Part shown: piece by piece, positions 31,482 to 40,242 of the stretch | Layout of the letters: the number at the start of each line of letters is the position of its first letter | How positions within the stretch are numbered: position 1 is the first letter of the stretch | Source of the DNA: Ruminococcus sp. | GTDB lineage: Bacteria; Bacillota; Clostridia; Oscillospirales; Ruminococcaceae | Length of the DNA stretch: 64,000 nt | Direction of reading: 5' to 3' | Assembly (NCBI RefSeq): GCF_017464355.1 | Contig: NZ_JAFUAG010000031.1 | Location: 1 to 64,000, forward strand | Position numbers and translations under genes: made by a program | Notes under the pieces: generated by a model | Databases searched by the model: none | Seen by the model: only the letters and a program-made list of their open reading frames with translations | Told to the model about the DNA's origin: nothing

Positions 31482-33152
31482 ATGGATCACAACGCACTTG
31501 CACAGCTGCTTTTCCCTGATGTGACACTGCAGCCTGAGGATATGGAGAAGAAATATCCTCCCCGCCAGCTGCCCGAGGGGGCTTTCGTGACCAGGATAGG
31601 CCCTTCACCTACGGGCTTTGTTCACCTGGGAAATCTTTACAATGCCATAATCGCCGAGAGGATAGCCCACCAGTCAGGGGGCGTGTTCTATCTCAGGATA
31701 GAGGATACCGACCAGAAGCGCGAGGTCGAGGGTGCGGTGGATACCCTTATAAATGCCATGGAATATTTTGGCGTGCATTTTGATGAGGGTGCCACAGCTG
31801 AGGGCGACAACGGCGCTTACGGCCCTTACAGACAGCGTCAGCGTGCAGGCATATATCATGTGTTTGCCAAGAAGCTGGTAGAGCGCGGGCTGGCATACCC
31901 CTGCTTCCTGACCGAGGAGGAGATACAGGCTATCCGTGACGAGCAGATGGCAAATAAGGAAGACCCCGGTATCTACGGCAGGTATGCCGAGAAGAGCAGG
32001 AGCCTTTCCCTTGAAGAGATAAAGGCCGACATTGAAGCAGGCAAGCCCTGGGTGCTGAGATACAAGGGCGAGATGAACGAGGACAAGATACTGGTAAAAG
32101 ACGCTGTACGCGGTGCCATTGAGATGCCCCGCAACTTCATCGACTTCGTGCTGCTGAAGAGCGACGGCATACCCACCTATCACTTTGCCCATGTGGTGGA
32201 CGACCACCTTATGCGCTCCACCCACGTTATACGCGGTGAGGAATGGATAAGCTCGCTGCCCATGCACGTTGAGCTGTTTTCAGTGCTGGGCTGGGAGCAG
32301 CCTGTCTACTGCCACACTGCCACCCTCATGAAGATAGAGGCTGACGAGGAAGACCCTACCAAGCAGAAGAAGCGCAAGCTTTCCAAGAGAAAGGACCCCG
32401 AGCTGGCGCTGGCATATTACCAGCAGGAGGGCATAAGCCGTGACGTGGTATGGGAGTTCCTGCTGACGCTGCTCAACTCCAACTACGAGGAATGGCGTGC
32501 GGCAAACCCCGAGGCTTCGTATCTGGACTTCCCCTACAGCATAGAGAAGATGTCTATATCGGGCGCACTGGTGGATATGGACAAGCTGAGGGATATCGCC
32601 AAGGATACTATCTCCCGCATGGACGCACAGACAGTTTACGACAACTGGCTGGCATGGTGCGAGGAATACAACAAGGACTTCGCAGAGCTTCTGACAAAGT
32701 ACAAGGACAGGACACTGGCCGCCCTTAACGTAGGCAAGAACGGCAAGAAGCCCCGCAAGGACATAGAGAACTGGAAGCAGGCCTGCGATTTCATGAGCTT
32801 CTACTATGATGAAACTTTCAAGGCCGAGGACGACATGAACGAACAGGCTGACGAAGCTGTGCAGCAGGAGTTCTTTGCAAAGTACCTTGAAAGCTACGAC
32901 CACGCTGACGACAGTTCGGCATGGTTCGATAAAGTAAAGGCTATCACCGAGGAGCTGGGCTTTGCGGTGAAGCCCAAGGACTTCAAGAAAGAGCCCGAGA
33001 AGTTCAAGGGCAGTATCGTGCATATCACCAATATGCTGCGTATCGCCCTGACAGGCAGAGCAAATGCTCCCGATATCCACGAGGTCAGCCATGTGCTGGG
33101 CGAGGATATCGTAAGGGCAAGGCTTTCTAAATTCATAATTCATGATCCATGA
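31482..33152 (+). CDS. gltX: Glutamate--tRNA ligase
   Basis: 556 residues from ATG 31482 (AAAAGGA upstream). The class I HIGH-like motif is in RIGPSPTGFVHLGNLYNA (about 42-59) and the KMSKS-like motif is KRKLSKRKDP. IEDTDQKREVEGAVD and RGEEWISSLPMH are typical of GluRS/GlnRS catalytic cores. The C-terminal anticodon domain is of the longer form found in many Clostridia. It may charge tRNA-Glu only or also tRNA-Gln for amidation; this cannot be told apart here. Confidence 0.93.
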   Translation: MDHNALAQLLFPDVTLQPEDMEKKYPPRQLPEGAFVTRIGPSPTGFVHLGNLYNAIIAERIAHQSGGVFYLRIEDTDQKREVEGAVDTLINAMEYFGVHFDEGATAEGDNGAYGPYRQRQRAGIYHVFAKKLVERGLAYPCFLTEEEIQAIRDEQMANKEDPGIYGRYAEKSRSLSLEEIKADIEAGKPWVLRYKGEMNEDKILVKDAVRGAIEMPRNFIDFVLLKSDGIPTYHFAHVVDDHLMRSTHVIRGEEWISSLPMHVELFSVLGWEQPVYCHTATLMKIEADEEDPTKQKKRKLSKRKDPELALAYYQQEGISRDVVWEFLLTLLNSNYEEWRAANPEASYLDFPYSIEKMSISGALVDMDKLRDIAKDTISRMDAQTVYDNWLAWCEEYNKDFAELLTKYKDRTLAALNVGKNGKKPRKDIENWKQACDFMSFYYDETFKAEDDMNEQADEAVQQEFFAKYLESYDHADDSSAWFDKVKAITEELGFAVKPKDFKKEPEKFKGSIVHITNMLRIALTGRANAPDIHEVSHVLGEDIVRARLSKFIIHDP

Positions 33153-33240
33153 TTGTTGGCAGGGGCGGAAGCTTCGCTGCTTTGGCGGAAAGCAAGGGTC
33201 AAAGGGCTCTTGTCAAGGTAAGAACATCAAGGAGGTTTTT

Positions 33241-33594
33241 ATGGCATACGAATTGCATATCACACGGGAAGAATTCTGGGTCGATGATGTTGACCCTGTC
33301 ACCTTTGAGGAGATATCGGCTCTTGACCTGCCTGCGGGCTTTGCGGTGGAGGAAGACTACACTGCCGTGGCGAAGACCCCTTTCGGCGAGATGAGGAGCA
33401 GCCTGGGAGAATGTGTCATATACACCAAGGCAGACGGCGGCAAGGTCATAATGCATTTTATGGGTGAAACACCCTCTTTCCGTGCGGTGAGCAAAGATGA
33501 TATCATACCCTTTGTGGGACTTGCAAAGCTTCTTGGTGCAAAGGTCCAGGGTGACGACGGCGAAGAATATGCCGAAGACGGCTCCTGCCGCTGA
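33241..33594 (+). CDS. Small conserved-looking protein, unknown function
   Basis: 117 residues from ATG 33241, preceded by AAGGAGG. It starts MAYELHITREEFWVDDVDPV and mixes short strands and helices (VEEDYTAVAKTPFGEM, CVIYTKADGGKVIMHFMGE). No signal peptide or membrane segment. It lies 88 bp after gltX. It resembles small proteins of unknown function found in Ruminococcus; no motif allows a role. Confidence 0.6.
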   Translation: MAYELHITREEFWVDDVDPVTFEEISALDLPAGFAVEEDYTAVAKTPFGEMRSSLGECVIYTKADGGKVIMHFMGETPSFRAVSKDDIIPFVGLAKLLGAKVQGDDGEEYAEDGSCR

Positions 33595-33705
33595 TTGAAA
33601 TGCTTTGGTGTGGATGAAATTCAAGATCAAAAAATGAGGTCGAACATATGACAAGAACGGTGATCATGCCGGTAGAAGCAGCCTTCTGTATTTCAAACAT
33701 TTACA

Positions 33706-34227
33706 ATGTATTTTCTTCCATATCTAAAGATCATCAGGAACAAGAGCCTTGCAAGAAAGTTCAAGGAAAGCAATGCCGATATAGTCAGGTGCAAAGTTTC
33801 TTATGTCAGCAAGGGAAAAGGGGCTTTGATGATATTCCTGATGTCGGGACTTATTATTCTTACAGCTGATTGGTTTATACATCTTTTATCGGCAGAACTT
33901 AATAAAGGCATATCTTTATTTACTGTCACATTAGGCAGTTTTCTGCTTGCTTTTTTAGTTTATTTTATCCTGATGATACTTTTTGTCATAAGAAAAACAG
34001 AAAGTTATCTGACCTCATGGGGTCTGCTTACGGCTACCGACAGATATGAACATGAGAGTTATCGTTTCAGCTGGCAGGGGGACGGTAACGGAAGCTATCC
34101 TTCAGATCTTCTTATCATAACCGGGGTATCCGACAAGAAGAAAGACCCTGTTACTGTGATATTCGATGAAGAGATCGAAAAAGCACACAATATGATAAAT
34201 GATACGAATACGACAGACCGAAGCTGA
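33706..34227 (+). CDS. Membrane protein, unknown function; start uncertain
   Basis: 173 residues with two membrane segments (about 40-62 and 68-92), a basic N-terminus (KIIRNKSLARKFKES) and a soluble C-terminal domain with a strand-rich stretch (SDLLIITGVSDKKKDPVTVIFDEE). ATG 33706 has no ribosome site. A good site (GAGGTCG) precedes an ATG at 33648 in a different frame, so either a frameshift separates start and body or another start codon is used. Confidence 0.45.
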   Translation: MYFLPYLKIIRNKSLARKFKESNADIVRCKVSYVSKGKGALMIFLMSGLIILTADWFIHLLSAELNKGISLFTVTLGSFLLAFLVYFILMILFVIRKTESYLTSWGLLTATDRYEHESYRFSWQGDGNGSYPSDLLIITGVSDKKKDPVTVIFDEEIEKAHNMINDTNTTDRS

Positions 34228-34268
34228 AAGACGGTCAATAAAAATACATACGAAAGAGATGAATTAAA

Positions 34269-36278
34269 ATGGCAAAAAACAAAGAGGGCGGCAAGCCCTT
34301 TGAGATACCTCGCCCCGAATTTCCAAAGAGGGCGGTAATTACGGGCGGTATGCCTTACGGCAACAAGGAACTGCATTTCGGTCACGTTGGCGGAATGTTC
34401 GTGTTTGCTGATACCTTCGCAAGATTTCTGCGTGACAGGATAGGCAAGGAGAACGTTGTGTTCGTGGGCGGTACCGACTGCTACGGCTCGCCTATAGCTG
34501 AGGGCTGGCGCAAGAAAGTCGAAGCGGGCGAGTTTGAGGGTTCGCTGGAAGATTTCGTTCAGCGCAACCACGACAAACAGCAGAAGACCCTCGATGACTA
34601 CGGCATCTCACCCGACATATTTGCGGCTTCGGGTCTGGGCAGAAGCAAGGAGATACACGCTGATGTCACCGACTGGTTCATTCGTTCACTGCACGAAAAG
34701 GGTCAGCTGGAACAGATAAGCACCATGCAGTTCTATGACGAGAAAGCGGGCTGTTTCCTTAACGGCAGACAGGTCATCGGCAAGTGTCCCGTTGAGGGCT
34801 GTACTTCCGAAAAGGGCTATGCAGACGAGTGCGATCTGGGACATCAGTATATGCCTGAGAACCTCATAGACCCTGTAAGCACTCTGACAGGTGAAAAGCC
34901 CACCATGCGACCTGTCACCAACTGGTATTTCAAGCTGAGGGACTACGAAGAACTGCTGAAAAACTGGATAGAGATGCTGAAAAAGCGCAAGGACGTCCGC
35001 CCTGTGGTCTGGAAGACTATAGAGGAGTTCTTGAAGCCTCCTGTTATCTACATCAAGCGTGAGTTCGAGGAGAAGTATCTCTCGCTGAAAGACACCATGC
35101 CCGCACACGAGTATCTGGAAGAGAAGAAAAAGCCCTCTTTCACCATTGAGTTCAAGACCCTGAGCGACTGCGATGAAGCCTGCAAGGTGCTGGCAAATAA
35201 CGGCATACGCTACCGTACAGGCAAGACACTCGTGCCTTTCAGACTGACAGGCAACATCGAGTGGGGCGTGCCTGCACCTGTGATGGACGGCGTTGACGGT
35301 CTGACCGTGTGGGTATGGCCTGAGTCGCTGTGGGCACCTGTATCGTTCACACAGACCTACCTTGAACAGCAGGGCAGGAGCCGTGACGAGTGGAAGAACT
35401 ACTGGTGCAGTAAGGAAAGCGGCGTTTACCAGTTCATCGGACAGGACAACATCTATTTCTACGGCATTGCCGAGCCTGCCATGTGGATAGCACAGCAGGC
35501 GGCGGCTGAAAAGACTGCCGACCCCGCTGAGGGAGAGATGCAGCTGCCTGTCATCATAGCTAACCACCACATACTGTTCCTTGATAAGAAGGCTTCAAGT
35601 TCGGGTGCGGTAAAGCCGCCGATGGCTGATGACCTGCTGAACTACTACACCCCCGAACAGCTGAGGATGCACTGGCTGGGTCTGGGGCTGGGTCAGAGAT
35701 CTGTCAGCTTTATGCCGAAGCCCTACAACCCCGACGCTAAGCCCGATGATGCAGACCCCGTTGTAAAGGACGGTCTTCTGCTTTCAAACGTGTATAACCG
35801 CATGGTGAGAACTGCTTTCTACACTACACAGAAGCACTTTGACGGCGTTATGCCCTCAAATACACCAAGCGAGCAGGTGCTTGCTGACGGCAAAAAGGCG
35901 GTGCTTGATTATGAGCGCCATATGTCGAAATTCGCTTTCCACCAGTGTACCTATGTGCTGGACAGCTACATCAGAAACGGCAGTAAGCTCATGGCTAAGA
36001 CTATCAAGGAGGACACCCCCGCTGAGGAACTTTCTCAGGCGCTGGCAGACCTGTTCTACATGATAAAGACAGCCGCTGTACTGCTTCACCCCATGGCACC
36101 TTTCGGCACTGAAAAGGTGAGAGAGTATTTGCAGGTGGGTGAAGAAATGTGGAGCTGGGAGCATATCTTTGAGCCGCTGACTTACTTTGTGGGCGAAAAC
36201 CACAAGCTTAAGTTCCTGCCCCCGAGAACAGACTTCTTCACAAGGCATGAGAGCCAGTTTGAAACAAAAGAAGATTAA
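34269..36278 (+). CDS. Class I tRNA ligase, methionyl-tRNA synthetase type (atypical)
   Basis: 669 residues. The core resembles bacterial/archaeal MetRS: GGMPYGNKELHFGHVGG contains the HIGH-type motif HFGH (36-39), followed by FVGGTDCYGSPIAEGW. A knuckle with CPVEGC and CDLGHQYMPENL holds only part of the usual zinc cysteines. The WGVPAPVMDGVDGLTVWVW region matches the active site of MetRS (WGIP..D..VWFDA). The KMSKS loop reads KKASSSG near residue 440, a clear departure from consensus. An extra insert of about 35 residues lies before residue 335. It may be a second MetRS or a relative with a changed role. Confidence 0.75.
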   Translation: MAKNKEGGKPFEIPRPEFPKRAVITGGMPYGNKELHFGHVGGMFVFADTFARFLRDRIGKENVVFVGGTDCYGSPIAEGWRKKVEAGEFEGSLEDFVQRNHDKQQKTLDDYGISPDIFAASGLGRSKEIHADVTDWFIRSLHEKGQLEQISTMQFYDEKAGCFLNGRQVIGKCPVEGCTSEKGYADECDLGHQYMPENLIDPVSTLTGEKPTMRPVTNWYFKLRDYEELLKNWIEMLKKRKDVRPVVWKTIEEFLKPPVIYIKREFEEKYLSLKDTMPAHEYLEEKKKPSFTIEFKTLSDCDEACKVLANNGIRYRTGKTLVPFRLTGNIEWGVPAPVMDGVDGLTVWVWPESLWAPVSFTQTYLEQQGRSRDEWKNYWCSKESGVYQFIGQDNIYFYGIAEPAMWIAQQAAAEKTADPAEGEMQLPVIIANHHILFLDKKASSSGAVKPPMADDLLNYYTPEQLRMHWLGLGLGQRSVSFMPKPYNPDAKPDDADPVVKDGLLLSNVYNRMVRTAFYTTQKHFDGVMPSNTPSEQVLADGKKAVLDYERHMSKFAFHQCTYVLDSYIRNGSKLMAKTIKEDTPAEELSQALADLFYMIKTAAVLLHPMAPFGTEKVREYLQVGEEMWSWEHIFEPLTYFVGENHKLKFLPPRTDFFTRHESQFETKED

Positions 36279-36280
36279 CG

Positions 36281-36310
36281 GATATCCCCCCTCTGCGGGG
36301 GATATTTTTT
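36281..36310 (+). terminator. Terminator after the MetRS-like gene
   Basis: ATATCCCCC pairs with GGGGGATAT, followed by TTTTTT. Confidence 0.9.
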
Positions 36311-36372
36311 GTTCTGCCGTATCACGGACAGGTAAAATGCAGGCCTTTTTTGTGTGAAATGACGAAAAGTTC

Positions 36373-36401
36373 TTGCAATTTGTAGGAAAATGTGTTATCA
36401 T
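36373..36401 (+). promoter_or_regulatory. Promoter of the ExbB/ExbD-like gene set
   Basis: TTGCAA (36373-36378), 17-bp spacer, TATCAT (36396-36401) with extended TGT. Confidence 0.75.
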
Positions 36402-36449
36402 ATAAATTGCGGCAGTGTGCCGCTAGAATGTTATCTGGAGTGCGGTGGA

Positions 36450-37136
36450 ATGAAGCTCATATCTGTGATATTTATGAACCTGTGGGGCTACGACATACTT
36501 ATTTTCCTGGCGGCGGCTTTTACCGCTGTGGTGTATAAGATGCTCAGGCGCTCGGCAGATAAACTGTACAAAAAATTACACCTTACCGTCTTTGTGCCCG
36601 ACGGCGGCATATCAAGGCGGCAGGCTGACAAAGATATAAACGGGCTGCGTGAGCAGGACGTGGTGGCCATGCGCAACCACACGGGCAGGCTGTATTCGCT
36701 GTTTGTGAACCTGACAGGCATATTCCCCCTGCTGGGCATACTTGGCACTGTCATATCACTGCTGGGTCTGGTGTCGGATAACACCAACGTTACGGGAAAT
36801 TTCTACGGGGCGCTGACCTCTACTTTCTGGGGGCTGGTGTTTGCCATAATCTTCAAGTTCCTGGACGGTGTGGTGTCTTCAAAGATAGAGGACAACGAGA
36901 AGAGCGTTGAGCTGTACCTGACAAGAAATTTTCGCATGAAGCCCGAAGATGAGCCTTTGGAGGAAGAATCTGACGAAAGCGAGTACATACTTCCCGAAAA
37001 GCAGGAAAGCAAGCCTAAGCCCGATATCAGGGTGAAAGTGAACAGTGAGCATAAGCCCACGGTGCCAAGCGGCAAAAAGGGGCTGGAGCTTTTCAAGGAA
37101 CTATTTCTGGGTGACGACACAGATGAGGAAGAATAA
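36450..37136 (+). CDS. MotA/TolQ/ExbB-family proton channel subunit
   Basis: 228 residues from ATG 36450. Three membrane segments at about 9-30, 92-115 and 125-146. The second carries GIFPLLGILGTVISLLGL, the conserved pore-lining pattern of ExbB/TolQ (PLLGLLGTV), and the third reads FYGALTSTFWGLVFAIIF, matching the A..TT..GL.VAI pattern. The C-terminus is a long charged cytoplasmic tail ending in DDTDEEE. It overlaps the ExbD-like gene by 14 bp. Such channels normally energise outer-membrane systems, absent from this Gram-positive, so the driven process here is unknown. Confidence 0.8.
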   Translation: MKLISVIFMNLWGYDILIFLAAAFTAVVYKMLRRSADKLYKKLHLTVFVPDGGISRRQADKDINGLREQDVVAMRNHTGRLYSLFVNLTGIFPLLGILGTVISLLGLVSDNTNVTGNFYGALTSTFWGLVFAIIFKFLDGVVSSKIEDNEKSVELYLTRNFRMKPEDEPLEEESDESEYILPEKQESKPKPDIRVKVNSEHKPTVPSGKKGLELFKELFLGDDTDEEE

Positions 37137-37692
37137 GGGTATCGTCATTGAACTGACCGCCTTGCTGGACGTTATATTCATCATGCTTTTCTGGGTGATG
37201 ATAAATGTGCAGGAGTCCAATACCAGGGTGAGGGAAGAGGCGGACAGCAGGGTATCTCAGGTGCAGGAGGAAGCTGCGGCGCAGCTGGAAAGTCTGCGGG
37301 AACAGACGGACAGCGAACTTAAGGCGGCGCAGGAAAAGCTTGACCGCATAGACAAGAATGCCCTGGCGAACCAGCAGGCGCTTGATGATTTCGGCGAGGG
37401 GCTGACCCTTACGCTGAACCTGCGTTACGAAGCGGGCAAAGAACTGACTATCACCAACGGCAGCAAGGTGCTGGGTACGGCAGATGTATCCTCGGAGAAT
37501 GAGGTATATACAGCTTTGGTGGCAGCCCTGGGCAAGGCAGGCATCGAAAGGGAAGATGTGGTGCTGTGCGCCTTTGTCTACGACGGCGGCAGTGCTTTGT
37601 ACAGAGATGTTTCCACGGTCACGGAGGCTGTGGGCAGGGTCGGCAAAAGCTACGGCAATTTTTACTGCACCTATATAAATACGGCAAGATGA
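37123..37692 (+). CDS. ExbD/TolR-like proton channel partner with coiled coil
   Basis: 189 residues from ATG 37123, inside the end of the ExbB-like gene. The single membrane segment IELTALLDVIFIMLFWVMI contains Asp16 at the place of the proton-carrying Asp of ExbD/TolR/MotB. A coiled coil follows (about 32-80, EEADSRVSQVQEEAAAQ..), then an extracellular mixed alpha/beta domain (about 90-189). The domain layout suits a stator peptide-binding subunit. It would form a channel with the preceding protein. Confidence 0.78.
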   Translation: MRKNKGIVIELTALLDVIFIMLFWVMINVQESNTRVREEADSRVSQVQEEAAAQLESLREQTDSELKAAQEKLDRIDKNALANQQALDDFGEGLTLTLNLRYEAGKELTITNGSKVLGTADVSSENEVYTALVAALGKAGIEREDVVLCAFVYDGGSALYRDVSTVTEAVGRVGKSYGNFYCTYINTAR

Positions 37693-37716
37693 CCTGCGAA
37701 AGGTCTTAATACAAGA

Positions 37717-37814
37717 TCCCAATTTGGTCGTGTATTGTTCCCTCCGCCTAATGCGGGGAAACAATACGAAAAAAAGCCATTCTGTATCATCAGCAATACA
37801 CTTCAAAATTGGGA
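37717..37814. repeat. Dispersed palindromic repeat, copy 2 (inverted orientation)
   Basis: About 98 bp with ends TCCCAATTTGGT and TTCAAAATTGGGAG and an internal stem GTATTGTT../..AAACAATAC. It is the reverse of copies at 20768-20841 and 56277-56376. It fills the gap between the ExbD-like gene and the next gene of the set. Confidence 0.85.
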
Positions 37815-37840
37815 GAATACAAAAACGGGAGGACGATTTG

Positions 37841-38380
37841 ATGAGCATTGAAAAAGAGGTCGAGAAGATGTACCGTGAGGACGCTGAAAAGCAGAAGAAA
37901 AACCAGAAGAAGAAAAAGAACGGCAGAATGGCAACTATCATAGTGCTGATACTTATACTGATACTGGCACTGCTGCTGGCTAAGGTGCTGGGTCTTTTCG
38001 GCGGCAGCGGCTTTGGCTTCGGCGGAGGCGGCAAGGACGAGGGCAGCGGTGACGGCAGTCCCGAAAGGTCCGTAACAGTTTCCGCAGAGGAGGAAAGCAC
38101 AGCCTCCGAGGCAGAGAAGGTATTCGATAACGTGAAGGTATCGGGCTCCACATACCTCTACAAGGGCAGTGAGATAAGCCTTGAAGACCTAGTAGATACT
38201 TTCTCCATGGAGAAGATGAACAAGGACGTTGTAGCCCTCATCGAGGACGACAACGCTACTCAGGATACCATGGAAGAGCTTACCAAGGCTCTTGATGAAA
38301 TGGGCAGAGAATATGTCATAGAGGACGCAGCTTCTGCTGAGAATGCAGAGGAGTCCGCAGCAGAGCCCGCAGTGGGATAA
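37841..38380 (+). CDS. Membrane protein with ExbD/TolR-type extracellular domain
   Basis: 179 residues from ATG 37841 (GGGAGG upstream). A very basic N-terminus (KQKKNQKKKKNGR) precedes one membrane segment (about 31-50) and a glycine-rich linker. The C-terminal domain (about 95-165) follows the ExbD/TolR periplasmic pattern: VKVSGSTYLYKGSEISLEDL, then DVVALIEDDNATQDTMEEL and a helix ending in GREYVIED. Unlike the gene before, its membrane segment has no acidic residue, so it cannot carry protons itself. It is probably a second, non-conducting partner. Confidence 0.65.
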   Translation: MSIEKEVEKMYREDAEKQKKNQKKKKNGRMATIIVLILILILALLLAKVLGLFGGSGFGFGGGGKDEGSGDGSPERSVTVSAEEESTASEAEKVFDNVKVSGSTYLYKGSEISLEDLVDTFSMEKMNKDVVALIEDDNATQDTMEELTKALDEMGREYVIEDAASAENAEESAAEPAVG

Positions 38381-38389
38381 GGTGATATC

Positions 38390-39238
38390 ATGCTGGGACT
38401 TACCTTAGAGGGCGGCGCCAGCAGGACGGTCTACTCCTGCGGTATACTTGATGCGCTGCTGGAAAATGATATCATGGCGGACAAGATATTCGGTGTGTCC
38501 GCAGGGGCGGCTTTCGGTGTAAGCTACGCTTCAAAGCAGCACGGCAGGAATTTCCGCCTGGCTACCGAGTTCATGCCCACCCCCGAATACATGGGCATAA
38601 AGCACCTGCTTGACCCGAAGAACAGGTGCTACTACAACCTTGACTACGACTACGACACCATACCCAACAAGCTGCTGCCCTTTGATTATGACACCTTAGG
38701 TGAGTACAAGGGCGAATTCTATGCGGTGTGTACCAACGTGGAAACGGGCAGGGCTGAGTATCTTCCCGTGGACGAAAAGGACAGAAAGTGGATGAAGCTG
38801 CGGGCAAGCTGTGCCCTGCCCATGCTTTTCCCCGAGATAGAGGTGGAGGGCAAAAAGTACCTTGACGGGGGCATTGCCGATTCCATACCCTATAAAAAGG
38901 CCATTGAGATGGGCTGCGACAAGAACATCGTCATACTGACAAGACCCAGGGACTACCGCAAGCAGACAGACTCCATGACAAAGCTGTGTATGAAGCGCTA
39001 TGCTTCTCACCCTGAGTTTGCCCGCGCCATGGCCACCCGTGCTGAAAGATACAACCGCTGTGTTGAAGAGATAATGGAGCTTTCAAGGCAGGGAAAGGTC
39101 TTTGTGTTCACACCGAAAACTACTTTCGGGGTAAACAGGATAGAGGGCGATGAGCGCAAGCTCAGGCTGCTTTACGAGCATGGCTATAAGCACGCAAACT
39201 GGGCTATGGATAAGCTGAAAGCTTACCTGGCAAGATGA
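38390..39238 (+). CDS. Patatin-like phospholipase
   Basis: 282 residues. The oxyanion loop is LEGGASR (6-12), the nucleophile elbow GVSAG with Ser37 (35-39), and the catalytic Asp is in DGGIAD near residue 160. RASCALPMLFPEIEVEG and YLDGGI are typical of bacterial RssA/YjjU-like patatins. No signal peptide; it acts on membrane lipids from the cytoplasm. It starts nine bases after the ExbD-domain protein, so it belongs to the same transcript. Confidence 0.9.
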   Translation: MLGLTLEGGASRTVYSCGILDALLENDIMADKIFGVSAGAAFGVSYASKQHGRNFRLATEFMPTPEYMGIKHLLDPKNRCYYNLDYDYDTIPNKLLPFDYDTLGEYKGEFYAVCTNVETGRAEYLPVDEKDRKWMKLRASCALPMLFPEIEVEGKKYLDGGIADSIPYKKAIEMGCDKNIVILTRPRDYRKQTDSMTKLCMKRYASHPEFARAMATRAERYNRCVEEIMELSRQGKVFVFTPKTTFGVNRIEGDERKLRLLYEHGYKHANWAMDKLKAYLAR

Positions 39239-39263
39239 GAATAAATATAGACAGGGGTATATC

Positions 39264-40154
39264 ATGAAATGGATAACTGCTATGCTGGCGGCTGCCGCAG
39301 GCCTTGGGGGACTCAATGCCCTGCTGGGCAACAGACAGCTGCTGGTGGAAGAGGGAACTATGTACAGCAGAAAGCTTCCCGAGGCCTTTGAGGGCAAGAA
39401 GATACTTCTGCTGGCTGACCTGCACCGCAAGAAGTTCGGCAAGGAATATTGTTTTCTGCTGGACTCGGTAAAGGCAGCCTCGCCTGACTTCATCATACTG
39501 GCGGGGGATCTTTACAGCCGCGACGAGAAAGAGCTGGGTGGCAAGGTAAGGCTGATGAAAGCCCTTAACGACATCGCGCCCACCTACTATGCCGCAGGAA
39601 ATCACGAGCTTGACGACCCCGAATTGCAGCAGGCACTTTTCCACAAGCTGAAAAGCCTTGGGGTGCATACACTGAAAAATGAGATGGCAGTGGTCTGCAG
39701 CGGGGGCGAAAGGATAAACATCTATGGGCTGCAGCTGCCTTTGAAATACTTCATCAATAAGGACGGCAGCTACTGTCACCTGCCTGTGCCCGACGGGGAC
39801 ATAATCTCCCGCTACCTGGGCAGACCCGATGACAGCTTCTGCAACCTGCTCATCGCTCACAACCCGCTGTTTTTTGAAGCCTATGAGCAGTGGGGAGCAG
39901 ACTTTGTGTTCTCAGGCCATGTACACGGCGGCGTGGTAAGGCTGCCGCTTATCGGGGGACTTTTCTCGCCTGAACGCAGGCTCTTCCCGAAATACACCAA
40001 GGGGCTGTACAAGCTGGGCAATGCCGTCATGGCGGTCACATCAGGCCTGGGCAAGGTGAGGGTGAACAACCCCTCCCAGATAATGGTGCTGACACTGACA
40101 GGCAAAAAGCAGCCTGCCAAGCACCCCAAGGGCAAGGCCTGGGAAATAAAGTAA
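39264..40154 (+). CDS. Membrane-anchored metallophosphoesterase (YaeI/YkuE-like)
   Basis: 296 residues. An N-terminal membrane anchor (about 4-22) precedes the calcineurin-like fold: LADLH (metal ligands, about 50), AGDLYSRD, AAGNHELDD, IAHNP and SGHVHGG near residue 218. These are the five metal-binding motifs. Relatives hydrolyse phosphodiesters such as UDP-sugars or lipid phosphates on membranes. It follows the patatin gene by 25 bp, suggesting a shared lipid-related context. Confidence 0.85.
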   Translation: MKWITAMLAAAAGLGGLNALLGNRQLLVEEGTMYSRKLPEAFEGKKILLLADLHRKKFGKEYCFLLDSVKAASPDFIILAGDLYSRDEKELGGKVRLMKALNDIAPTYYAAGNHELDDPELQQALFHKLKSLGVHTLKNEMAVVCSGGERINIYGLQLPLKYFINKDGSYCHLPVPDGDIISRYLGRPDDSFCNLLIAHNPLFFEAYEQWGADFVFSGHVHGGVVRLPLIGGLFSPERRLFPKYTKGLYKLGNAVMAVTSGLGKVRVNNPSQIMVLTLTGKKQPAKHPKGKAWEIK

Positions 40155-40242
40155 ACATCATACAGAACATAAGGCGGGGGCAGCTCCGCTTTGAAATTTC
40201 GGGAGAGGAGATCTCCCCGAAGATAGAAAGGCAAGATCTGAT

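Noticed and set aside
36450-37692. Zorya type defence system
   Set aside because: The proteins are too short, the OmpA-like peptidoglycan domain is missing and no ZorC, ZorD or ZorE gene follows.
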